Assembly (NCBI RefSeq): GCF_035582795.1
Contig: NC_134367.1
Coordinates: 3,412,501-3,476,500, forward strand
Direction of reading: 5' to 3'
DNA: 64,000 bases
Source of the DNA: Mycteria americana
Taxonomy: Eukaryota > Chordata > Aves > Ciconiiformes > Ciconiidae
A program made the position numbers and the translations under genes. This document shows positions 46,015-60,300 of this stretch, piece after piece. Each line of letters opens with the position of its first letter. Within the stretch, counting starts at the first letter, position 1. The notes under the pieces are model-generated. The model saw only the letters and a list, made by a program, of their open reading frames with translations, had not been told where the DNA came from and made no database searches.

Positions 46015-48757
46015 CCATTTATTTTCACAAAGTGTAGGAACTTAATATTTGTAACGCTGCTGTCTGTCTATGTAATGTGGTTGAAATCAGTGAGAGAGGC
46101 TGGAATAGATAAATGGAATAATCATATACACTTAATTGACCTGGAAACCAGGCTTAAAATGAGGTAGCACTTTAAGTAGTTAAATGATAGCAAAAGAATG
46201 ATAGTGTTGATAAATGTAAACTAATGCACTTGGGTGAAAGATAACCTAACATTAAATAGTATAAAGATTAGGAAGTCAGGACATATTTCAGCAGTCCATC
46301 CAGCCTGCTACTGACAGTTCTGTGTGTCTAAAGATGTGGTATACGTTAGTAGTTGAACAACTTCAAAAGCAGCATACCATATAGATACAGGTTAAAAAGA
46401 AAATCCATGTAATGCTGGTAAAAGTCGTCAAAAGTCCCCAACAGTAAAGCGTGCCAGCACTGCTTACCATTAATGCACATTCATACTACCTTTAAACTGG
46501 TTTCTCAGACATATCTCCTTCATGAGAACATGATTTGTGCTAAAAGGTAGGTGTTGATTTAAGATGGAAGCTCAATGAGAAACAGGAAAACAATAATGAC
46601 AGCATAAACCACCACTAAAGACGATTTAGAGTAACTGGCTGATTTTGTGCTGAAGCAGACGAGAAGCAGTCACAGAGTCTGTTCCACCACCTCTGCTGCA
46701 GAGGAAATCACCTCTGGGAAAGGGGCAATAACATACAAATGGAAGTGGTGAGGCTAGAGGTGCAGATGGCAACCATTAACACGACTATTTTTGCAGCAAT
46801 CAACACCTCCTGAAGAAAAAAAGAATCCATGCTAAGTCATAGGTGGTAAGAAGCCAACACACCACTAAAGAGGAGGAATTGTTCAATTATTATTCTGGAT
46901 ATGAGCACTGCAAATTCAGGCACTAACATCCATGTTATAACCTGTTATCAACCGCAGCATGTTGAAGGGATTAAAAGCTAACGTCGCACCACCATTCCTC
47001 TTAAAATCCTGTGCCAGGCCAGGGTCTTCCAATTTCTCAGCTTAAATATCCACACAGTTGCAACATCAGACCAACTTTGTTCCTAATGAAAGAGGTGATT
47101 CACTTCCTTTCAAGGAGCTACACCATAAAACGTTGATTAAAGTGCAAACTGCCCCCAAAATTTAAAGCAGAGCGAAAAAGAATACAAAGTGAGGTATAAA
47201 AGAAGATGGGAGTCGAGGGGAAAATCAAAGCAGAGGATTCACCAGGAGGTAGAGATTTTATCAAAACGATTGGTTCATTAGGCAGAAAATTTGACTGTGC
47301 ATTAACACCGTGCAGTAGTGTTTTTCGTTAGTGAGTTCTTCAGGGCAGACACCTTTGTCTTTATACTTGTAAAACACCAATTAGTATCTTGGGCAGACTA
47401 CAAACAAATCAACATTAAAACAAAGCAGTGAAATAGAACGATTTGTATATCCTGTTATGCCTGGAGTCACCAGGACAGATTCAGCTCTCTGGAGAGAGAC
47501 CATATTCTCTTTTCTCTAATAGTCTTGCCCGTGTGTGCTGCACATCTGTAGTAGTTAAAAAGCACAAACTTTGATTTATCTCTCTGCTTCAGTTCAGAAG
47601 GAGTTCACCATAGGATGCAGCTCTGGGAATTCTTGTTACACTCTTCATGTATGTGTATTCAAGCTAGCTTTAAATTAGTATAACTGCAGGAGCAGAGTCT
47701 TCTGCAAGCTGCAAAGCACAAGCCAGCCCTGTGGCATCACTGCTTTCTCAACATGAAACTGAAGGTATCTGTTACACATCCTCTGAAGGGATATGGGCAT
47801 GTTTGGGAGTTGAAAGACTGCTGGAATGGTACTGGAGGAATATATAGGGTGGAAGGAGCCAGGCCTGGCTCAGTCTTGTCCATATGGTTGGACTGGGAAC
47901 GGTCCCTGGCACAAACTATCTCCAGAAGTGTACAGGGGGCTTTGTCTCGGAGAGAAACAGCTCATTCACTTTGAAGCAGAGTTTGGGAGGGAATTTACTT
48001 ATGTGGATGACTGGTCACCGGGATCCAGGAGGGAAAAGGAGGACCAAGTTATATCAGCAAAGGCATACACAGTAACTCAAGAGAACTTAATCAAAAGCCA
48101 CCGCAAGCTTCTCTTTCAACCTGCCCTACCCAATACAACATCTTCCCCCACTGCCCACGCACACTTTCTAAACTGGCAAAGCCATTTAATATTGTTTAAC
48201 TCCCTAAAATATATTCGGAGGAAAGGCCAGACACAGCAAAAATCTGTTGGTTTAGGGTCGTGGTAATGGTTAAAATGCTGTACTACAGATGCAGAGTCTG
48301 AGCCTTTCCAATTCACACTAAGGGCTGGCCAGGTTGTACTTGCTGTAAGTAGAAAGATGGTAATTTAGACTCATGATTGAAAAAAACTGAAAATATGCCA
48401 GTCACATCTCTGTCTGGCATGCCAGAAGCTATTAAAACCCTAACCAAGGCTACAAGTAGGAATGCATGATTTGGGGTTTACGATTCCTAGAGCAACCTTA
48501 ATGTCAAAAGGTTGGAAAAGAACAGCTGTCTTATCTCTGTGTTCTACTCCCCATGGTAAAGAAATAATGATCTTAAATAGTAGCAACAGAGATGAAGTTT
48601 TAAGAGTTGCAAAAGCCTTCCTATGTTTAGTCAAGCACACAACAGACTCTGCAGAGTTTGTGGAGTTCACGTAAGAGAGGCACCCATTTAGTGGTTTTTA
48701 AAAAAACACATCTGTCAAGACTCATGTGAGCAGAGCTGATCCCTCTTAGAGAAAAGG

Positions 48758-48810
48758 TAATGGATTTGATGAGCCCTTAAGGTTCTTTCCAAACTTATCG
48801 CCTATGAAAA
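48758..48810 (+). mobile_element. Possible very old CR1/L3-type tail
   Basis: ATGGATTTGATGAGCCCTTA then AGGTTCTTTCCAAACTTATC resembles the CR1 family 3' end (GGACTTGATGATCTTTAAGGTTCCTTCCAACC) but is heavily diverged. The terminal repeat is not preserved. Confidence 0.45.
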
Positions 48811-51189
48811 GAAACCTAATGCACAGAAACACAGAAGAGAGGAATTAATAACTGCATCCTACGAGTGAAAAATGGTTCCAGATGACTTTGCATCTTGTCC
48901 TGAGAAGCTCTGGTGGACAGCAGCTTGGTAATAGAAAAGGGTGAGATTTAGAGATCTCATGAAAGAGTTAAATATTCAAACAGGTAATATCTGAATTTTG
49001 AAAGAATTTGGCCACCAGAGCTACTTCCCTGCAACAGTTACAAGAAGTTGCTGCCAATGTTAACATCAGAAGGCAGATACTGACAGGTTTTTTTTGCCCA
49101 GTCAGATGCCGGTATTGACACTCATTTAGACAAGCCAGTACAAACATGCATAAAAGGACATTTTCTATAGCAACGGCTTCTCAAGTAACTACGGAATTTA
49201 CTGACAGTCATGAAATCTCTGGCAGGCGGGTGGAAGGCGGTGGGTTAGCTTCCCAAATGTCCTGGGGCACGGAAAAGCTGATGAGACTCACGTAACAACG
49301 GTTCCTACCATGCTGCTGAAGCCTGGGTAGTTTGAGAGATGAGTGACAGTCTCCACAAGCTGTGCAATGTGCAACAGGAATTGCTGAAATTTGGTAACGT
49401 GTCCTTTCGGACAGTGGCCAAGTGATGTGGAGGATGGGTGATAAATTACAGTTGCAGGTCAGGCTCCTCATGAGAGGACAGAAATTTTTACAGAACCAAG
49501 AGCTACTTGAATTTTTCTTTAGACTGGAAAGAAAATGGCAAGTTTCCTTACACAAGAGTTACTGACCAGTTGTTAAAACTCAAAGCAATAAACAGTATCC
49601 CTTCCATGGGAAATCCTCAAAACGCTTTACCAGTGTTAGACCTAAACAGGGCCAAACTATTGTGAATAAGGGGAACTTGCGAAGAAATACAAGTAACAAA
49701 GGTATGAGTAACGAAGGGTGGATAGAGTTACCATCCAAATTTCTGGCTCTGCATTTTATGCGCCAGTTCATAGCACACCATCTAACCAGTCACAGGGTAA
49801 CTCTGTGCTAGTGCAGAAAGTAAAACTGATTCAGAGAGAGGAAGCTGATCTAATTTTGCAAAGTCTAGGGGAAGGGTGAGCTGTGCACAAGGTGCGGTAT
49901 GTTCCCTCGCAGGCTGGGATTTCACACCCAGTGCTCAGACCAGTTTCCAGTTTTCCTGTCTTGAAGAAAAGGGAATGTGGGTGTAAGCTTGGAGCTGAAC
50001 TCCCAGCTCGAGCTGCTTTGCTTCTCAGAAGACCAGCCTCAGCATCCCTGTATTTGGATTTTGAATCCGCAACTGTCAAAATTTATGCCTTTAGTCCACC
50101 ACTAGTTTGAAGGCAGAAGAAAAACTTAGTCTCAACACATTTAATCTGGTCTCAGATTCACAGCACTTTAGGAAAATATTTTGCAACTTTCACCAGCAGT
50201 TGTACTTTTGTCTTTAAAGCAGAGCTGAAAACAATACGAATCCCAGAGAGCTGATAGCCATGTGAGAAAGACAATGTGAAAGGTTCCAAGATGATTTTTT
50301 AAATACCAGAAGAGAAGGTCTGGGTAGGTAGCCGACAGTCTGCTATAGATGAGCCAGCTCTACAGGGTACGATTTGCATCTGATTCATGGGGACTGGAAG
50401 AGAACTAGAAAGTTGAGATTATAATGAGATTAATCATACGACTCTAGGGATCCCATTCATCCCGCTGCTGAAGGGTCCTAGAGCCGCTTTGTACTATCTG
50501 AGCTGCATTTAGGAAGTTATTTGGGGTTCGCTAGGACAGGAACATATCTGATTGGAAGGAGGGAAGAGATAAAAGTTTGCTGGTTTTCCAATCAAAGCCA
50601 GCCCGTATCAAAGTTATGTGACCACGAGCTGAGATTAAGGACTGTAGTAAACCTCAAATTCCAGACTAGAGCTGAAAATCTTTGGGATTTAATGCTAATA
50701 ATTCATACAGCTCTCACATTTACCAGGAGTGACGGTTAAAAAAATAATAACAATTAAAAAAAAAAAAATCAATCAATCAATCTGGAGGAACTGTTCTGCA
50801 TCCTGAAACAAAGGGAAAGGATGAGATCATACCTATTTCTTCAGCCTTGGTGAGGTCTCAAAGTTAACGTACGAAACAGATGAGGAGACTCTCATTAGCA
50901 AGGCGTGCCAACGTCATAGCAATAAATAAATGTTCAAATAATAAGGCTGCACCTTCAGCTGATGTGGCAGCATACTACACTGCTGTCAAATATGGGCAAA
51001 CTGCATTAGTCCCAGGATCCTTGGGTAATTGAAGATCTGGCACCACGCTTACCTGAAGGTAGACTTCAGAGCACAGTCACTATACAAAGTGCTGGGTTGC
51101 CAGGCAGGCAGTTAATTAGAAGAGAAATACTGTGCACTTCCAAAGTCTCTTTCCCACTGTGATCTTCTGCGTTGAACTTGGCATTATCA

Positions 51190-51325
51190 TGGAGTTCTTG
51201 GGCTGTTCTACTGATAGGGACACCAAGGCCCAGAAAGCAGTGAAGCAGTTTGCCCCACACTGTATAGCATCGGTATTTGATGCGAGACTCCTGGTTTTGT
51301 TCCTGGATTTCTAGTCCTGGGCTTT
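51190..51325 (-). mobile_element. Possible MIR-like SINE fragment in presumed PINX1 intron
   Basis: TACTGATAGGGACACCAAGG then CCCAGAAAGCAGTGAAGCAG, followed later by GAGACTCCTGGTTTTGTTCC and GGGCTTTGGCCACTGAGATA, matches the order of an inverted MIR-class element ending in its tRNA-like head. Only by-eye similarity supports it. Confidence 0.5.
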
Positions 51326-52264
51326 GGCCACTGAGATACATTTCCACATGTGGCCAGAAGAAGAGCTGCAAGCTGGGGCTTCTTGTGCCTATCTTAAAGG
51401 TGAAAATTAGGAATGAAATCTAACTATAAAGTGAAACAGAAATGAGCCAGTCTAACTAATGCATAACTGTGTTTATATTTTTCCAAGAATTGGTTACTAA
51501 CCTAGAGTCACAGCACAGACCCTGGCTAAGATCCTGAGGTCCAGTCACGCCGAGCCTCAGGCAGTCCTGGTGGAAGGTTCTCTTTGCTCCAATTCACATT
51601 CCGTTTGACTTAGACCCTTCATTTCTAGGTCACATAAAGACAATACATAAAAGAAAACCTCTGATGTTCATCTATAAAGACACTCGCTGTCCAAATAACC
51701 CCTTCTTTGAGGACAATTTTTGTCTGACCTTTGTTCCAAATCTGATAGCACAACTCTGATTTTTACAAAACTCTCTTAGAAAAAACAGTTTAATTTTTTT
51801 TTTTTTTTAAACTCAATTCACCTTCTGGTAGAAGTCTAAACAATTAGGAGTCATGATGAATTTATGCCCTTTGGGAAAAAAAACCCACAAAACACTACAA
51901 CGTCTACAGAGATGTCTATTGACCCAGCAGTTATCAGAAATGTGTTTGTTTTTTTTTTTTTTTTCTGGCACAAAAACAGCTTTCTAAACAGCCAGTGACC
52001 CACTTTCACCTAGCTGGCCTCTGAAGTTGAGAGAAGATTCATACCCTCTAGACGTTAGAGGCTCTGTTTGAAGTCACTGCTGTCAGGAGATGGTCAGTTT
52101 ACGTCTCCTGTCCTAGGACAGGAAAAGGATGCACTCTCAGCTCCATGTGTTGCAGTGAGATAAGCACAAAGATTTCTGTCCTATGCCCTTATCAGCTTTT
52201 CCTGCTACTCTCCAGAACAGACACCACCAAGACTGGCAGTAAAAATTAAACTTGCTTAAGCAAA

Positions 52265-52306
52265 AGGGAAAAAAAGAAAAAAAGAAAAAAAAAAAAAGAA
52301 AAAATC
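52265..52306. repeat. A-rich (AAAAAG)-like tract
   Basis: About 40 bases of A with periodic G in the presumed PINX1 intron. Other homopolymer runs occur at about 44,552-44,571 (T), 51,790-51,810 (T), 51,950-51,965 (T), 50,756-50,768 (A) and 55,480-55,515 (A-rich). Confidence 0.88.
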
Positions 52307-54269
52307 TCAAGTATTTCTCATAACTGTTATCCAAAAGGTTGATGTTTTGGGAAAAATTTCATGTTAGGATTTTTGGGAGCACTGAAAACTACCTAAAATC
52401 TTCTGTATCCTCACTATAAACTGATCTCCTCCTCTGACACACCCAGGATGACTTACATTTTAAAACATATCTCACTAGTTAAATAGCAGTCTTTACTACA
52501 TAAAAGATAGAAATATTCCCCTGGCAAATAAAACCAATTAGCTGGCAAAAGGACATTTCTTGCATATGGAAATTATGTTGATGTATTAAAATTTTTCTTC
52601 CACCGTTTCCTTTGGTTTTCATTCTCTCTCTGCTGCTCCCTCCTTCTCTTCACGTTACTTCAGTCCTTCCACCTCAGTTTCTTAGTGTGCAGAGGACAGG
52701 CTAGACAGAGCCTCCAAGGACCTTGGTTTATCTCCTATCTTTCCAACACCTGCCCACATATGATGTAATTTATGGGTGCTTCAGTCTCCACCCTGTATAA
52801 AACTGGTGTTACTTCTTGTTAAAACATTGTCATCCACATGCGAGATGGACTCACCATCACAGCAGCACGTTAGCCCAACAAAGGGATTTTACAAAGTTAA
52901 AGGTTTCTTTCTAATCTTGTGGAAGATGTGGTTGTGCTTCCCAAATTCTCCTCAAATACTACTCTGGTGGGTGAGCAGCACTGTCAGGATCATACATCCA
53001 TGCCTATATATGTATGTTGTGTTTCTGATGTCCACTGACACAATCAGTTTTACCTTCCAGGGACGGTGCAAACTGCCTGTACAGTGCCGGCCCAGGAATC
53101 AGACCCCAGCATCCCTGGCTTTACACCAGTCGCCCAAGTGATAGCAAGTGGCATTGACATTCATCACCCCAACTGGACAGATATACATCCCAAGTGTCCC
53201 TTTAACACATCAACACCACTTTAGGAGGCATCCTCAACTAAGACTTGAACATATAGGTGATAAGTACCTTCCAGATAGAAACCGAGTTCCAGTCTCTCTA
53301 CAAAGCCCCAATTGCACCTACCAACGTACATAAAAACAAATACCGTTTAGCATATACCCAGATATCATTGCCACATGGCATATTTCAGAAACATCAGCAA
53401 TTGCTCTTACGCTCCTCCTGAGCCCTCAATATACATCATTATTAAACTTATGACTGCTGACCATCTATTACTGCCTTTCTGAAGTACCAAAACTCAATCC
53501 ATTCTTGCCCATAGAAAGGAAATAAACCAGCATAGCCATTTTACACATTTAAACAACTTTAGAAAATACACCACATTTAATTGCAGCAGCTATTAAATAC
53601 ACATCATAGGAGTCATGGGGTGCCATAAAAACGGGGGGAGCACTTTATTGACGTGCAAGATATCACTGAAAGGCAAGCCACAAGAAAGCCATTGGGTAGT
53701 TCAAGACTCCTGACTTCTAGACTGACTTCTGCTACTAATTTCTTGTAGGACAAGGTATTTTGGGTAAAGTTTAAAAGGAAAGTCCAGTTTCATTTTTAAA
53801 AGCACACAAGATCCTCAAACATATTAACTTTCCGGGTGACTTAAAGACCTACCTACATATCTACACAGAAGAACATCTGGAGATCCAAAATGAACACAAA
53901 CCACTGAAGCTATAATCCATGTATTGGTTCTTTAGTGCAAGCAGGGCTTTACTGTTTGGTAAACAAAGAAGCTTCTAAAATTTTGCTTTTAAAATTAATG
54001 TGCTCCTGCTACATTTTACCCTTAAACCTGACTCAGGATCCTTATTAAGGTGAAAAAAATAATTCCCTACATCCACGGAATACCAAAACTTACTTTGTTA
54101 CTCTTACTGCTATTGAGTAAAGCTTTCAAAAAGGAAGATGTTGATATATTAGCATTTCTCTAAGTCACTCTGCCATTTCTCTTTAAGTTCTACTACAATA
54201 AAGAAAAGTTTACTCTCTCAAATCCCCTCCAATAATATGTAAATATGGAAGACTGATGATGAAATGAGA

Positions 54270-54364
54270 CATGGTGTAGTGGTGGTTTTCGCAGTGTTAG
54301 GTTTATGGTTGGACTCGATGATCTTAAAGGTCTTTTCCAACCTATATGATTCTGTGATTCTGTG
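54270..54364 (+). mobile_element. CR1 LINE 3' tail, plus orientation
   Basis: The sequence GTGTTAGGTTTATGGTTGGA, CTCGATGATCTTAAAGGTCT and TTTCCAACCTATATGATTCT is the CR1 3' UTR end. It closes with the octamer-type terminal repeat ATTCTGTGATTCTGTG. Only about 95 bases of the element are present. Confidence 0.9.
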
Positions 54365-57300
54365 AAATGATCCTTGGGCAAGACAAGAACTATGGCGATG
54401 GCATCAAAAATGTCAAATATTCCTTCAAAACCAAACTGGAATGAAACAAGTATTTCAAGACCCTATTCACATGAAACCATCAGCAGCATTATGGACAGCA
54501 TTCTGGATAAAACAGCATGTGTGTGTATGTGCATGTGCCTGGGTGTGTTTATCCCTAGATATCAGACAGAACAGGAAAGGAAGAGCTGAAACACTTGTCC
54601 AGAAAATCCTCAAAAAGCAAACACAGCCAGGACAAATTTAGAAGCTTTACTTAGCTGTAATATCAAAGGCAGAGTTGACTGTAAAAGCAACCACCTCTCA
54701 AGAATGGCAAAATAAACTTATGCAAGTCTCAGGAGGAAAACGCTGATCGGAGACTGGATATTGTTAACTGCTGCTGTTTTGGGTAAGTGAGGTCCTTTTT
54801 GACACTACTAAGATAGTCTTGTCAAAGAACAACAAAAATGAAAAGGAAAAAAAAAAACCAACCCAAAAGACAGACAACAGCCATTGCAGGGGAATCTGTT
54901 TGGCAAAGCCTGGCTTTGAGCTGGTGTCTGAAGAAACAAAACTCGGAATGAACTTCCTAAAACATTTTTTTTGGTCTCCTTTGGAAAAGCAGTATAGGGC
55001 CTTTTGCAAATTTCAATAGTCTGATTGGCAACTTCTTTCTTGATCAAAGCAAAATTCTGAAACACATCTGAAAAAGATTTTCTGAAAAAAGAAAAACAAA
55101 ATTTCATGCTCAATTCAGAAGAAAGCTTCCCTAGCAGAAACTAGGCTATTGAATTTATTTTTTAAAAAAGAGGAGGTTTCCATCAAATAAAATGAGGCAA
55201 GTGTGACACATTTTAATAACCTCTGTCTTAAAGACATGCACTTTACCTAGACCTATACCCATTACCTGGATATGATACCAGCGTACTGAAATCATGGTTT
55301 GAAACTGTATGCCTTTATATACAGCGTAGATTAATTTGCTTACATTACGCAGAAGAGGATTTACCTTGGACTCTGAAAAACACCCAGATCTCTTCTCTTA
55401 CAGTAACCATAATCACAAACTTATGTCCAGAAACAGCGTGCATTTAGATAGGAGTGTGGCATCCGCCCATCTCTGCCAAAAAAAGAAAGAAACAAAACAA
55501 AACAAAAAAAGAAAATCCTACTCTTGGTTAGCAGTATGCCTTGAAATTGCTGCTACTTCACCTGGGGAAGTCTACCTTGAGGATTTGGTAAAAGCAATAA
55601 AGCATGTGTGTCAACATGATCTATACCATCCAATGGATAAAATTGGCTTCAGAATTCACCCTCGGAGTGCCAAACTCCCGCTGTCTAGATATTCACAAAT
55701 TTAAGTGATGTCAAGCAATTTCCCTTGGCTTAAAGTAATGCCAGTAGACAGACACTCTGACGCCAAGAGAGGATGATGGCGAGATAGTACGTCCCTCTCA
55801 TTTTCACAAGAACTCGAGGGAACTGCTCCCATATCTTTTGCAGAATTAATCAAGATAAGTTAATGTGTGATAACATGTATCTGAAGTGCTCTGAAGGGAA
55901 GAAAACCTGAGCAGCTTCTGGCTCTCCAGGATTAACTGTAACAGCTCTCCAAGAAACACAAAGCTTTCCTTCCCTGCCCTGACCCACCCCCAAAACAGAG
56001 TTCATACTGTGGAGTCAGAAACATGGAGGATGAAACTATAAGGTATGTCACAGGAATGCGACGTGATAGAGAAGCATCTCGTAATACAAAAGCATTAACA
56101 TGCTATTGATGCTTTTGCACCCTGGCACAAAAAGTTTCTACTTAACCTATAAATACTCCTCCTTCTGTTACTCTTAAAATACTCCACAGTAATAACATGT
56201 AAATGGTTTCTGCGTACACAAGCATAGACATTTTGAGGTATTTCAGAGAGGTCTAAACTATATTTTGTTGCTACAGCACTAATGTGAGGCTTTTTATGTT
56301 AAATGCAAAAGTCAGAAACTATTGGAACATTTGACTTGTGAGGAAGGTAGGAAACTGGAAAGAGATTTTGACAGCAACCATGCAAACTGGAGTAAAGAGA
56401 GACTACTACCTCTGCACACACGCTTTTCTCTCTGTAACCCAAGCGTACCAAGCAAGCTGTTGTCTTCCCAACCAGTCTTGCCTTTTGTACGATATTCCTT
56501 TTTATTCTTCTAAAAGCTCTTTTCACAGAAACAGAATGAAAAGACGAGCTTGACTTCTACTTGCTCTGTAACCAAGACTTTAGCACGCTGGTTTGCAAGA
56601 CACTAGAAGGTGGGCCGTGGGGTGACTGCAAAAGCCCCACATGCAATCGGTTCCCACTCAGCTGACGGGGACGAGTCACTGCATGCAGGCAGACACAGGC
56701 AAGAACCAATTCCCCACAGCAGTCAGTACCTAATTAAAAAGCTAACTGAAACAGTAAAATGAGGGTTTTGTAAGATAATATGGTTTTGCTTACTTCAATA
56801 TAAACTACTTTGGTACCTCTCTCACCCCCAGCTGCCAAACACTTGGAGGTAAGATAGTCTGGAGGATGTTTCTCTCAAAGGGGCTATGGTCCTTTGATTA
56901 AGAGCTTGAGAAGTAGTGCCTTCCCCAGTGTAACACAGCAATTAACACAGTTCTCAACCAGCTATCAGTGTCTAAAGACTCTACTATCTGTGTAGCTTTA
57001 TTCATCACAAATGAGGTACTTTGCAGATTCAAGAAGTCTTCTAGCCACATGACAGTAACTAACACACCAGGAATCACACGCTAGCAAGCAAATATCTGCT
57101 TCGAGTGCTTTGAAGTGTTCAGAGGGAATTCCCAATGAGTGCAATGAATTAGATCTAATTAATAAACCATGCTAGCAAGACATGGTCTGTCTGTATATTT
57201 GTGCTCACTACCACTTCTAGGCACATACAGGCGCAGATGTGGTGGTAGGCAAGCACCAGGCATGTGTACATTTATACACAAGGGTATCACATATAAAGAG

Positions 57301-60300
57301 TGAGATAGCCAAAGGCGTCTAAAAATAGCACCAAGTATTTTTACAGAAAACACTATTTGAATGGAAAGCTCTCATGCTCCATTTTCTCACCTGCACTGTT
57401 CACAAGGTGACATATATAAGAAGCATCCCTGATGGCATGGATTAATAGAGCAACTTCAGAGGATGAGTTTCTATCCAGGTATTTATATCACCTCCCATTG
57501 TGAGCTGACTGTACTTATATAAGAAACTGTAACCCAAAAAGAGGCAGAAGTGTCAATGCATCAAAAATGAAATCAAATAGGGAAAAAATTCCAAATTTGT
57601 CTGTTTTGTATGCAGGATATGGAATATGGTGTTTGTATGTTGGATACGGAATAGCCTTCTAAATGAAAGGTGATTTGACCAGCATATTTCCCTGAGGCAT
57701 AATTTGCCTCTCTAATAAAACAATAACTTCCCACTGTGCAGTCATGAATAATATCACCTGAAATAATGCATATTTCTTTAATCCAGGAATATATGGAAGG
57801 ATGAAAAAAACATTCCTATGTATAATGAATGAACAACAAAGCAGCAGGGCTGACATCAAAAACTCTCTCTTGTTTAGTACTTCTGAGTTATTCTTGCCAG
57901 AGACTAATAGCGAAAAACTAAAATCTTTCAGCTCCAGGTGTGTGAACCTGAATTTCAAAACCTGTATTACACAGAGAGGTAATTTTCAGAGCTAAACACT
58001 AAACCGTCACAGAAGTCTACGGGTGCTGGAGGGATTACTATAACTCGGGTCCACAAGAATATTTGGGTGTCCGACCCTTTCAGCACCTTTGTGCTTTTGC
58101 ATACTGATGCCATTTTAACTATGTAGCTACGTGTTACGTTTTGCATAGGACCTCCTCTCATGCAGGTCAGACTTCTTCAGAGATGAATCAGAGCTTTGCA
58201 GTGAACGAGGCAGCGCTCTACAGGACCACATCTCATCTGGTGCAAAATGCATAGAGCCAAACGAACAAGAATTTTTGTGGTTAAATTAGCTGAACGCTGA
58301 CCTGAGAAATTCAATTCTACTTCGGCCTTGGCCACAGAGCACACTGATACGAAGTCATGCCCTTAATTTCAGTTTCTCTTTTTACAAGTGCCTGTCAAAA
58401 ACCTCAATCTGAAAACGATTCAGAGCTTTTCTTAAGTGTAGTAGTACTGTGGATACATGCAACTCTATGATTTGAAGTAATATGAAAACAAAAAAAGCTG
58501 AGGTCTCAGCTATCTGAAGCTGCAAACCTAAAATCAGTACACATCTATACTGCATCATACAAAATGGGGCAGCTGCACCCAAATTACTCCTAAGAAGAGA
58601 TCCTGATACATGCTAGTTTCCTAAAACAGGCCAGGACACTGTATGCAACCGTCATTTGGCCAGGGACTGTGCTTCCAGTTTAACAGCATGGAGAATCAGA
58701 GGCTGGTACCCAAGCCTTTTAAGTTTACTATTAAAAAATACAGGTTTTGAGCTTTGTTTGCCCATCAAAAGGTTGGGATTGCATCCTCTTCATCTCATAG
58801 TAACATTGTGTGGACTGGGACAAGTGAGGGGGGAATTCTCCTTGCTCAGCAGAGTCCTCCAGATTTTGACTCATCCTACTTCAGGATATAACAAACTGTC
58901 TTCTACAAGTACCTGATCTCTTCCCCAGACCATAGAGGAAACGCTGAAAAGAAAGGATGTAGATACTACTGTAGCAAACAATGTAGAAAGCCAGCAAGAA
59001 TATTCATAATTCTGTCTTCTGAACAGCATTTGAATTGTATGTAGTAAATAAAGACCAAGGCCACACCCTAAATGAAAACAAAATACTGAATAGTTGCTCA
59101 TTATGTGAGTGCTATTTCCAGAGAAATGAACAGTACATAATTATGTAATTAACAATTATGATTGTCTAAATAATCTCATTGTAGAATTGGAGCGAGTCAA
59201 GTAACACGATCAATCTCAGATTCAGCATTTCTTGTTTTTTCAGTACTTACACAAATTAGTATTTGAACTAGGTTCAATATAATATATTCTGTACTGAGAA
59301 ATGTTATATATAATGCAGAAAAAGGATGAAATAAACCTTAAACTCCTAACTGTACAAGAAGTGCATTACATAAAGGTCTCTAGGAGATGCAGTCCGATCC
59401 ACTTCAACCCACACAGGCTACAGGCACAGCCAACTCACATCCACACTCAGCAGCCAGCCCAAACTCTGTCTGCGAGAACATGCAGTCCCAAGCTTATGTA
59501 AGTACAAGCATGAAGTTCGGCTGACAGCTTAAACATTCCTTGTGTGACATCCACACGTGTCCTGTGTACAGAAAAAAACAAAAAAATTTGATGGATTTTT
59601 TTTTTTAATTCAAGTACTGTTAAGACAGCCTACTGAAGTACATGTAAACTTTTTAAAGACATCAGAGGAACTTCTTTCAAAACCTTGCCATAAAAAACCA
59701 CGAGCAATGTCCTTTCCCCCAAACAAATAATTTTCAAATACAGCGCTTACGACACCAGGCAGTAATTGTGAAACATTTCAGAATTTTGAGTACAACCAAA
59801 ACTCAAACGTACACTTGATTAAAAACTAACTGGAAAAAAATTTATATTGGACTGTTTGACTCTTTCCACTGTGGAGCTCACTTGCCTGCACTGAAATTTA
59901 GGAAGCCACCCTATATAAGTTATGTTAAAGCAGTAGTGGTTTTTACAAGTAAATATTCCATTGTTTGCCTTATGAATGGATTCTTTTTGTCGAATGCCCC
60001 TTCAAGAACCTTCTGAAGACAATGAAATTTTTAGTCTTATGGTTTCCACTTCAGAATGGACAAACCCCAACTTTTCTTTCAAATAAAGCCAGCTATTCCT
60101 CCAGGCGATGACATTACCTCTGAACCATCCAGACAGGTGCTGAAATCAGTGTTGCAGGGCTTGCAAAACAGAAAGTCACTTCCCACTCAGACGGTTAAAA
60201 CCTGTCTGTAGCCTGTTGGACTCCTCGGAGCAACTGGATGCTCCAATAGTTTTGGCAACACACATTCCCATTTTCACTGGGGTTAGCCAGAACAAGATTA

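Noticed and set aside
46130-46340. LINE-like segment (GATAAATGTAAACTAATGCA)
   Set aside because: The words resemble the late reverse-transcriptase part of CR1/L2 elements, but no continuous alignment could be followed by eye.
47826-48266. 146-codon plus-strand frame in the PINX1 intron
   Set aside because: No homology is recognised, composition is ordinary and no splice context supports it. It is close to the length expected for a chance frame in 30 kb.
55336-55704. 122-codon plus-strand frame
   Set aside because: It passes through an A-rich low-complexity tract (KKKETKQNKKRK) and shows no domain.
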